A stretch of DNA of 64,000 bases from Natrinema amylolyticum. GTDB lineage: Archaea; Halobacteriota; Halobacteria; Halobacteriales; Natrialbaceae. The translations under genes were made by a program, and so were the position numbers. Under the pieces are notes generated by a model. That model was not told where the DNA came from, searched no databases, and was given only the letters and a program-made list of their open reading frames with translations. The number at the start of each line of letters is the position of its first letter. The first letter of the stretch is position 1. Positions 43,464 to 50,197 of this stretch are shown here, in pieces. The stretch spans positions 1,240,001 through 1,304,000 of the forward strand of contig NZ_JAIWPJ010000001.1 of NCBI RefSeq assembly GCF_020515625.1, given 5' to 3'.

Positions 43464-43739
43464 ATGACACCTGGCACACCCGACTACGGACTGAATCGAC
43501 AGACCGAGGTCTCTCTCAGCGGGACGCTCGAGGAGGAACCTCCCAGTTTCCCGTCTCCGACGAGAGTCTCGAGGAGCGCGCCCGCGAGGAACGCAGCGAG
43601 GAGGCGTTCGCCTCCGTCGCGGGCGGTCGCGCTCGGTGCCGACGCAGTCCTCTTCGGTCGGCCCTATGTGGTCGGGCTATCGGGGTGTATGAGCCTCGAC
43701 GACGTCGATCGCTCGGCGATCCGGAGGGCAGACCGATGA
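43464..43739 (+). pseudogene. Remnant of an FMN-dependent alpha-hydroxy-acid dehydrogenase (lactate oxidase/monooxygenase family)
   Basis: Pieces of one protein appear in two frames. From the ATG at 43464 comes PDYGLNRQTEVSLSGTLEEE, matching the N-terminus of lactate 2-monooxygenase-like enzymes. After a frameshift near 43548 the next frame continues with FPVSDESLEERAREERSEEAF and SVAGG. At about 43620 the first frame resumes with the C-terminal signature ALGADAVLFGRPYVVGL, then LSG and SLDDVDRSA to a stop. About 300 residues, including all catalytic residues, are gone, and a further short deletion removes the piece between GRPY and GLSG. The identification rests on my memory of family motifs. 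Confidence 0.7.
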
Positions 43740-44503
43740 GCGGGGAGCCGTCACCGGACGGCAGTGGCGACGCAGCAGTGAACGACAGCGCGGACGGCTC
43801 CACCGACACCGAGTGGGAGGCCGTCTTCTGGGACATCGGCGGCGTCATCTTGGCGCTCGATTCGGTTCAGGGTGCCCACGCCGAGTTCATCGCGGAGCTA
43901 TGCGAGCGCCACGAGGTCGACGCGACGCTCGAAGAGGCGATCGAGACGTGGCGGACCACGGTTGGAAACTACTTCCGCGAGCGCGAGGGTACCGAGTTCC
44001 GGTCCGCGCGCGACGGCTATCACCTGGGCGTCGAGGCGATCGCGGGCGAAGAGATCCCGTGCGAGGAGTGGGAACCCCGATTCGACGAGATCGTCCGCGA
44101 TTCGATCAAGCCGATTCCGGGCGCGCCCGAGACGATCGAGCGCCTCGCGGATCGAGACCTCCACGTCGGCGTCATCAGCGACGTCGACGACGCGGAGGGG
44201 CGAGCGATGCTCGAGCGCTTCGGCGTCCGCGAGCACTTCGATTCGATCACGACCTCCGAGGAAGTCGGCCGGACGAAGCCCGATCCGGCCATGTTCGAGA
44301 CGGCGCTCGAGAAGGCCGACGTGAGTCCCGAGCGGTCGCTGATGATCGGCGACCGCTACGACCACGACGTGAAAGGAGCTGCCGACATGGGGATGCACGG
44401 CGTCGCGTTCGGGGCCGAGGACGGGCCGGCGGTCTCGTATCGGATCGAGTCGCCCGCGGAGGTCCTCGAGATCGTCGACGGACAACGAGAGCGGACGGAC
44501 TGA
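43736..44503 (+). CDS. HAD-superfamily hydrolase
   Basis: A 255-aa HAD phosphatase-like protein. Motif I is variant (FWDIGGVI: the first aspartate with GG where the second D often is). SDVDDAEGRAML gives motif II region, KPDPAMFETAL motif III, and GDRYDHDVKGAADMG motif IV. An N-terminal tail (SGEPSPDGSGDAAVNDS) is low complexity. Its ATG at 43736 overlaps the stop of the FMN-dehydrogenase remnant, so the promoter or start context may have come from that gene. Confidence 0.87.
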   Translation: MSGEPSPDGSGDAAVNDSADGSTDTEWEAVFWDIGGVILALDSVQGAHAEFIAELCERHEVDATLEEAIETWRTTVGNYFREREGTEFRSARDGYHLGVEAIAGEEIPCEEWEPRFDEIVRDSIKPIPGAPETIERLADRDLHVGVISDVDDAEGRAMLERFGVREHFDSITTSEEVGRTKPDPAMFETALEKADVSPERSLMIGDRYDHDVKGAADMGMHGVAFGAEDGPAVSYRIESPAEVLEIVDGQRERTD

Positions 44504-44604
44504 CCGAGCGGAATTCTCAGGGCCGGACCGGAACCTATGCTAACGGACGTGAACATTGTAAAATAAGAAAGACAGCGTAACTATTTTCGTTAGGCAGCGT
44601 AGTT

Positions 44605-44621
44605 ATGGTACCGTATACCAT
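44605..44621. promoter_or_regulatory. Inverted repeat, possible operator (atggta-n5-taccat)
   Basis: A perfect 6-bp dyad with 5-base spacer, atggta-ccgta-taccat, in the A/T-rich region about 80 bases before the kinase-like gene. A related run, gggtatggataccgtacc, lies at 43375-43392 ahead of the FMN-dehydrogenase remnant. Two similar dyads before genes of one cluster suggest a shared repressor, possibly one of the local regulators; this is inference. Confidence 0.4.
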
Positions 44622-44696
44622 GTCGAGCGCGAACCGATATCCAACGGCAGACATCGTATCGATCGTCCCCACGGACGGTACACTCCGTAGAACGCC

Positions 44697-45758
44697 ATGA
44701 GCGAGACCTACTACGAGCGTCTCGTCGACGAGGACGCGCTGGTCGCGTATCTGGAAGATCACCTCGGCAGCGTCGACGACTACGAGATCGAACGCCATCA
44801 GGAGGGCCACTCGAACGAGACGCTGTTCGTCACCTGGGGCGACCGCGAACTCGTCATCCGGCGGCCGCCGCCGGGCGAAACGGCCGATACGGCACACGAC
44901 GTCCTCCGCGAGTACCGCGTGACGAACGCGGTCGCCGACACCGACGTTCCGGTCCCGAATCCGGTGCTCGCCTGCGAGGACCACGACGTCATCGGCAGCG
45001 ACTTCTACGTGATGGAACAGCTCGAGGGCGACGTGCTCCGCGAGGGCGAACCCGAGCGGTTCGCCGCGCCCGAGCACCGCCGTCGAATCGGCGAGGAACT
45101 CGTCGACACGCTGGCCGAAATTCACGACCTCGATTACGAGGCGATCGGACTCGGCGAGTTCGGCCGTCCGGAGGGCTACACCCAACGGCAGGTCGACCGC
45201 TGGGGGAAACAACTCTCGTGGGCGTTCGAGGTCACCGAGGAGGAACGCGAGATTCCGGACCTCCACGAGGTGGGGGACTGGCTCCGCGACAACGTTCCCG
45301 AGGAACACCCCCACACGCTCGTCCACGGGGACTACAAGCTGGACAACGTCATGTTCGGCCCCGGGACGCCGCCGGAACTCGTCGGCGTCTTCGACTGGGA
45401 GATGGCTACGCTGGGCGACCCGCGTGCGGACCTGGGCTGGATGCTCTCCTACTGGCGCGATTCGAAGGATCCCGACCCGGAGATTCCGGAGCTCGTCACT
45501 CGCTTCATGGAGCAAGAGGGGTATCCGACCCGCCGCGAACTGGTCGACCGCTGGGAGGACCGGACCGGCTACGAGTTCGAACAGGAGCGGTTCTACCGCG
45601 CGCTCGCCGTCTACAAACTCGCCGGCCTCGGCGAGATGTTCTTCCGACGCTACCTCGAGGGCAACAGCGACGATCCGATGTACCCGAAGATGGAAGACCG
45701 CGTGCCGGCGCTGGCCGCGCGAGCGAAGCGGATCATCGAGGGCGACGAACCGCTGTAG
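44697..45758 (+). CDS. Aminoglycoside phosphotransferase-like kinase (ACAD10/11-type)
   Basis: A 353-aa APH-fold protein. It has GHSNETLFVTWGDRELVIRR, HGDYKLDNVMFG (catalytic loop, HGDxxxxN) and VFDWEMATLGDPRADLGWM (DFG-like, DWE). In eukaryotes this domain is fused to acyl-CoA dehydrogenases ACAD10/11, and bacterial homologues cluster with fatty acid oxidation genes, as here. It may phosphorylate a hydroxyacyl-CoA. This is inferred from family and neighbours. Confidence 0.85.
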   Translation: MSETYYERLVDEDALVAYLEDHLGSVDDYEIERHQEGHSNETLFVTWGDRELVIRRPPPGETADTAHDVLREYRVTNAVADTDVPVPNPVLACEDHDVIGSDFYVMEQLEGDVLREGEPERFAAPEHRRRIGEELVDTLAEIHDLDYEAIGLGEFGRPEGYTQRQVDRWGKQLSWAFEVTEEEREIPDLHEVGDWLRDNVPEEHPHTLVHGDYKLDNVMFGPGTPPELVGVFDWEMATLGDPRADLGWMLSYWRDSKDPDPEIPELVTRFMEQEGYPTRRELVDRWEDRTGYEFEQERFYRALAVYKLAGLGEMFFRRYLEGNSDDPMYPKMEDRVPALAARAKRIIEGDEPL

Positions 45759-45958
45759 TCGGTCCGACCGGTCATATTCGAGCCAACACCTCGATTTTCC
45801 CTGTTGAACGCGCGTCGGCGACGGCGTCCGAAGGAACGAGAGATCGATCGTCGGAAACGGGAAGGAACATTACAGAGGTTTCCCGGGGACGGCGAGAGAT
45901 ATACGGTTGTTATCGACTCGGATCAACTCTTAACAATGGAAAGGCGGTGTCGGTGGAA

Positions 45959-45965
45959 TTAATAC
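45959..45965 (+). promoter_or_regulatory. TATA box, leaderless promoter of the fused beta-oxidation gene
   Basis: ttaatac at 45959-45965 lies 23-29 bases before the ATG at 45988, the spacing of a leaderless haloarchaeal transcript. A/T-rich context (ggaattaatacattt) stands out against GC-rich flanks. Confidence 0.55.
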
Positions 45966-45987
45966 ATTTCCCGCCGATGCCACGACC

Positions 45988-47940
45988 ATGTCACTCGAAA
46001 GCATTGACCGCGTTGCCGTTCTCGGCGCGGGGAACATGGGACACGGGATCACCGAAGTAACGGCCATGGCCGGCTACGACGTCACGATGCGCGACATCAA
46101 AGACGAGTTCGTCGAGGACGGCTACGAGTCCATCGAGTGGAGCCTGCAGAAACTCGAGGAGAAGGAAATGATCGACGAGTCCGCCGACGAGGTCCTCTCG
46201 CGGATCGAGACGACGACGGACCTCGAGGCGGCCGTTTCCGACGCCGACCTCGTCATCGAGGCCGCACCCGAGGACCTCGACCTGAAACACGAGATCTTCA
46301 GCGATCTCGAGGAGTACACCAGCGGCGACACGCTGCTGGCGACCAACACCTCGAGCCTGCCGATCACGGACATCGCGGAGGCGGTCGATACGCCCGAGCG
46401 CGTGCTGGGACTGCACTTCTTCAACCCGCCGGTCAAGATGGACCTCGTCGAGGTCATCTACGGCGAGGACACGAGCGACGAGGCCGCCGAGGCCGGCTAC
46501 GAGTGGGTCGAGTCGATCGGCAAGACGCCGATCTACGTTCGCAAGGACGTCCGCGGCTTCGTCGTCAACACCATCGTCGGACCCTTCGGCGGCGAGCCCG
46601 CGTTCATGGTCTCGAACGGCGAAGCGACGATCCGCGAGGCCGACGCGACGATGGTCCACGAGCGGGGCTACCCGATGGGGCCGTTCGAACTCGCCGATCT
46701 CACCGGCATTGACGTCGGCTACCACGTCCGCAAGGAGGGCGACAGCCCGATCCCGCCGATCACGGAGGAGAAGGTCGAAGCCGAAGAACTCGGCCAGAAG
46801 ACCGGCAAGGGCTTCTACGACTACGAGGACGGCGACGGTGCCGACTACGAGCCCGAGGACGCGGGCGACTTCGACTGGCTCCGCGTCGAGGCGCGCATGA
46901 TCAACCGCGCCGCCTTCCTCGTCGGCGAGGACGTCGCTACCCCCGAGGAGGTCGACACCGGCGTCCAGCTCGGACTCGGCTTCCCCGAGGGTATCTGCCG
47001 CCGCGCCGACAAGATCGGTCTCGATACGGTCCTCGAGAAGCTCGAGACCCTTTACGAGGAGACCGGATCCGACCGATTCGAGCCCCATCCGTATCTCGAG
47101 CAACTCGTCGCAGAGGGCAAGACCGGCGAGGACGCTGGCGCCGGCTTCTACGACTACGGCGACGACGAGCTCGGTCCCTACCACGACCTGAACTACGAAC
47201 TCGAGGACGGCGTTCTGCGGGTCGAACTCGACCGCCCCTCGCGGATGAACGCGCTCTCGGAGGACCTGCTCGGCGAGATCGACGACCTCTTCGACTCGGT
47301 CGACACCGACGAGGTCCGGTGTGCGACGATCGAGGGGAGCGGCGACCGCGCGTTCAGCGCCGGCGCGGACATCTCCGGCTTCAGCGACACGGATCCGACC
47401 GACATGATGGATGTCACGCCCGCCTTCGAAACGGTCAACGATTTCCCGCGGCCCGTCCTCGCGAAGATCGACGGCTTCTGTCTCGGCGGCGGCCTCGAGC
47501 TCGCGCTGGCCTGTGACCTGCGGATCGCCACCGACCGCTCCTCGTTCGGTGCGCCCGAGATCGGTCTCGGCCTGATTCCCGGCGGCGGCGGGACCCAGCG
47601 GCTCACCCGCATCCTCGGCGAGACCCGCGCGAAGGAACTGGTCTTCCGCGGCAACCACATCGACGCCGACCGCGCAGAGGATTGGGGCCTGATCAACCGC
47701 TCCGTCGAGCGCGACGACTTCGACGACACCGTCGACGAGTTCCTCGACGACCTTCGCAACGGCCCGCCGATCGGCCTCAAGGTCGCCAAGAAGGTCATGA
47801 ACGAGGGTCAGGACGCCAGCCTGGACGCCGCACTCGCCATGGAGAGTCAGGGCTTCGGCCTCCTGACGAGCACGGACGACGTCCTGGAGGGCACCGCCGC
47901 GTTCGCCGAGGACCGCGAGCCCGAGTTTGAGGGCGAGTGA
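45988..47940 (+). CDS. 3-hydroxyacyl-CoA dehydrogenase/enoyl-CoA hydratase fusion
   Basis: A 650-aa two-domain beta-oxidation enzyme. Residues about 5-395 are the 3-hydroxyacyl-CoA dehydrogenase: NAD motif LGAGNMGHGITEV, FFNPPVKMDLVEVI, and KDVRGFVVNTI. Residues about 410-650 are enoyl-CoA hydratase/isomerase: RAFSAGADISGF, GGGLELALACDLRIA and EIGLGLIPGGGGTQRL with the catalytic glutamates. The order HCDH-ECH is the archaeal/FadB-reversed type. It catalyses the hydration and dehydrogenation steps in fatty acid breakdown. It is directly followed by the thioesterase gene. Confidence 0.94.
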   Translation: MSLESIDRVAVLGAGNMGHGITEVTAMAGYDVTMRDIKDEFVEDGYESIEWSLQKLEEKEMIDESADEVLSRIETTTDLEAAVSDADLVIEAAPEDLDLKHEIFSDLEEYTSGDTLLATNTSSLPITDIAEAVDTPERVLGLHFFNPPVKMDLVEVIYGEDTSDEAAEAGYEWVESIGKTPIYVRKDVRGFVVNTIVGPFGGEPAFMVSNGEATIREADATMVHERGYPMGPFELADLTGIDVGYHVRKEGDSPIPPITEEKVEAEELGQKTGKGFYDYEDGDGADYEPEDAGDFDWLRVEARMINRAAFLVGEDVATPEEVDTGVQLGLGFPEGICRRADKIGLDTVLEKLETLYEETGSDRFEPHPYLEQLVAEGKTGEDAGAGFYDYGDDELGPYHDLNYELEDGVLRVELDRPSRMNALSEDLLGEIDDLFDSVDTDEVRCATIEGSGDRAFSAGADISGFSDTDPTDMMDVTPAFETVNDFPRPVLAKIDGFCLGGGLELALACDLRIATDRSSFGAPEIGLGLIPGGGGTQRLTRILGETRAKELVFRGNHIDADRAEDWGLINRSVERDDFDDTVDEFLDDLRNGPPIGLKVAKKVMNEGQDASLDAALAMESQGFGLLTSTDDVLEGTAAFAEDREPEFEGE

Positions 47941-47941
47941 C

Positions 47942-48397
47942 ATGAGCGGCGGACCGGCGGACGCGTCGGACTGGCCCGAATGGCAGTCGTTCGTCGCGAG
48001 CCACGGCTACCTGTCGTGGCTCGATCTCGAGGTCGACCATCTCGAGGACGGCCGCGCGGTCCTCGTGCTCGAACGGAACGAGGACTTCGAGAACCCGATC
48101 GACACCGACGGCCCGAACCCGGTCCACGGCGGCATCGTCGCGACGCTGATCGACACCGCGAGCGCGTTCGCTCTGCGGAGCACGTTCGAAGATCCCGGGA
48201 AGGCCCACCTGACGACGACGGATCTCAACGTCTCGTATCTGCGGCCGGCGACCGGCGACCTGCGGGCCGAAGCCGAGGTGCTCCGGGCCGGCGGCTCGAC
48301 CGGTGTCACCGACGTGACCATCGAGGGTGCCGACGGCGAGGCCGCCGTCGGCCGCACCACCTACCGACTGTTCCGAGACGGCATCGGTGGCGAGTGA
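47942..48397 (+). CDS. PaaI-family hotdog thioesterase
   Basis: A 151-aa single hotdog protein. The signature NPVHGGIVATLIDTASAFAL includes the HGG and D residues of PaaI-type acyl-CoA thioesterases, and LTTTDLNVSYLRPATGDLRAEA follows. Its ATG at 47942 is one base after the stop of the fused dehydrogenase/hydratase, so the two are co-translated. It may free CoA from dead-end intermediates. Confidence 0.9.
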   Translation: MSGGPADASDWPEWQSFVASHGYLSWLDLEVDHLEDGRAVLVLERNEDFENPIDTDGPNPVHGGIVATLIDTASAFALRSTFEDPGKAHLTTTDLNVSYLRPATGDLRAEAEVLRAGGSTGVTDVTIEGADGEAAVGRTTYRLFRDGIGGE

Positions 48398-48523
48398 TCG
48401 CGTCGCTGTAATTCGGACTCCTCGAGGTCGGCCACGATTACGAAAGGCGTCCGTGGCCGACGACCGGTCGCGCTCTCGTGCGAGTTGTTACTGCTCGTCG
48501 GATAAAACGCCCGCAGCGAGCGA

Positions 48524-49048
48524 TTACCCTTCGCTGCGGTCTTCGCCGAGCTCCTCGAAGATCCGCGGATCGGTCTGGAACTTGAGGACGTTGTGGACCG
48601 CCGAGTTTCGAATGTTCGAGATGACTTTCCCGTAGTCCCGATAGCAGTCGTGGATCCACTGGGAGATCTCCTGGCGGTCGCGGAACATCATCACCGTCTT
48701 CCACTGGTACTCGCCGTCCGAGAGGAAGAAAAACAGCGTGTGTTTGTCCGCCTTGATGTGCTCCATCGCCTCGCGCCAGTTGTCGTCGAAGTGTTCGGGA
48801 TTGAACTTGAACTCGAACAGCGCGAAGATGTAGTACTCCTCGTTCGGAATGATCGCCTCGCGGAAGACGCCCTCGTCGCGCATCCGCCGAATCGATTCGC
48901 TGACGGTGACGTGGGAGACGTCGATCCCGTACTCGGACTCGAGGACCTGCGTGAGCTCCCGCGAGGAGAGCTGCGGGTCGTTCGAGAGCTCGCTGAGGAT
49001 CGCGATGTCGCGGTCTTTGAACTCCCAATTCGGTGATTCGTCGCTCAT
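48524..49048 (-). CDS. Lrp/AsnC-like winged-HTH regulator
   Basis: A 174-aa regulator. The N-terminus is a winged HTH: FKDRDIAILSELSNDPQLSS, RELTQVLE, and SHVTVSESIRRMRDEGVFRE. The C-terminal part is beta/alpha (FALFEFKFNPEHFDDNWREA) unlike a standard RAM domain, so it may sense a different ligand. It sits among acyl-CoA and hydrolase genes and may control them, which is inference. Divergent-tail neighbour of PaaI. Confidence 0.85.
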   Translation of the reverse strand: MSDESPNWEFKDRDIAILSELSNDPQLSSRELTQVLESEYGIDVSHVTVSESIRRMRDEGVFREAIIPNEEYYIFALFEFKFNPEHFDDNWREAMEHIKADKHTLFFFLSDGEYQWKTVMMFRDRQEISQWIHDCYRDYGKVISNIRNSAVHNVLKFQTDPRIFEELGEDRSEG

Positions 49049-49078
49049 GCTATCGTGACACTCGTAGCTGCCATGATG

Positions 49079-49933
49079 TTACGCTTGCGCTCCGGCAAGG
49101 AACTCGCGGAGGCGGTCGGCGTAGGCCGCCGACCGATCCTCCGGAACCCAGTGATAGGCCTCCGATAGCGGCGCGAGTTCGGCGTCCGAGATGTCCTCGG
49201 CCAGTCGCTCGGCGTAGTCGTAGGGCTGCATCACGTCGTCTTCGCCCCACAACAGCAGCGTCTCGGCTGTGATCGCGCCGACATCGATCTCGGTCGTGTG
49301 GTTCGTGTTCGTCGACACGGCATTACGAACGAGCGAGACGTGGCCCTCGTCGGTCAGCCACGGCGCTTTCATGCCGTCGACGAACTCGGGGTCGGCCTCG
49401 CCGTAGGCTCCCTCGACGAACGCCGAGTCGAGCCGCCCCTCGAGTTCCTCGCGGTCTATCTCGGCGGTCGACGGGAGTCCGAGATTCGAGACGAACTCGA
49501 CCGGCCAGGAGTCGTAACAGACGGCGTTCGATAGGACGAGCTGGTCGACCATCTCGGGATTGTGCGCCGCAAAGCGGAGCGCGACGCCGCCGCCGATGTC
49601 GTGGGCGACGAGCGCGATCTCCTCGACGTCGAGGTCGTCGAGCAGGGCCTCGAGGACCCTCTCCTGTGCGCGGATCGAACGATCGAAATCGTCGCTCATC
49701 GCGGAGTTGCCGTAGCCGACCATGTCCGGGGCGATCGTGCGACGGTCGTCGGCGACCGACGGGACGATATCGCGCCAGAGGAACGACCAGGTCGGAATGC
49801 CGTGGACGAAGACGACCGGCGGCGCGTCGCTCTCGTCGGGGCCGTCCTCGTGATAGGCGACCTCGAGGTCGCGGCCGTCGACCGATACCGTCGTCGACGA
49901 CTGTCGCTCGCTCCAGGTCTCGTGGTCGACCAT
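49079..49933 (-). CDS. Alpha/beta hydrolase (haloalkane dehalogenase/epoxide hydrolase-like)
   Basis: A 284-aa alpha/beta hydrolase. FVHGIPTWSFLWRDIVP has the HG oxyanion motif. The nucleophile is the aspartate in LVAHDIGGGVALRFA, as in dehalogenases and epoxide hydrolases. The late aspartate and histidine are in LLWGEDDVMQPYDYA and AYHWVPED. The true substrate is unknown. It lies just upstream of, and co-directional with, the Lrp-like regulator (30 bp). Confidence 0.88.
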   Translation of the reverse strand: MVDHETWSERQSSTTVSVDGRDLEVAYHEDGPDESDAPPVVFVHGIPTWSFLWRDIVPSVADDRRTIAPDMVGYGNSAMSDDFDRSIRAQERVLEALLDDLDVEEIALVAHDIGGGVALRFAAHNPEMVDQLVLSNAVCYDSWPVEFVSNLGLPSTAEIDREELEGRLDSAFVEGAYGEADPEFVDGMKAPWLTDEGHVSLVRNAVSTNTNHTTEIDVGAITAETLLLWGEDDVMQPYDYAERLAEDISDAELAPLSEAYHWVPEDRSAAYADRLREFLAGAQA

Positions 49934-50042
49934 TTATTGCCCTCCGTTCGCAGCGACGGTCGCCGGGAGACGAGTCGCGCCGATCTGCCAGCGGGACGTG
50001 CGGTGACGGACAGTTCGTGCGGAGTGTTCTCGCATCATGATT

Positions 50043-50053
50043 GGTGTCACACC
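50043..50053. promoter_or_regulatory. Short inverted repeat, possible operator (ggtgt-c-acacc)
   Basis: ggtgtcacacc is a perfect 5-bp dyad in the 260-bp spacer before the hydrolase gene (which reads left from 49933). It could be an operator, but short dyads occur by chance and no second copy was found. Confidence 0.25.
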
Positions 50054-50197
50054 GCTATTTCAGTTTCCAACATAAAGTCTGTTTGGGCGAGTGCTACCGA
50101 TGTTAACCACGACTTCGAGAGGTGAGTCTCGACGACTCGAGCGTTCCGGCCGATCGGTTCGGTGACCGAGGTCGGAAGCGGACGCGATTCGACGGCG

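Noticed and set aside
47927..47941. Upstream TTG start for the PaaI thioesterase
   Set aside because: It lies inside the preceding gene; the ATG at 47942 gives the normal family N-terminus and direct coupling.
45991..47943. A 650-codon antisense open frame under the fused beta-oxidation gene
   Set aside because: It is an exact mirror caused by G/C-ending codons; the plus-strand protein has all catalytic motifs, the antisense none.
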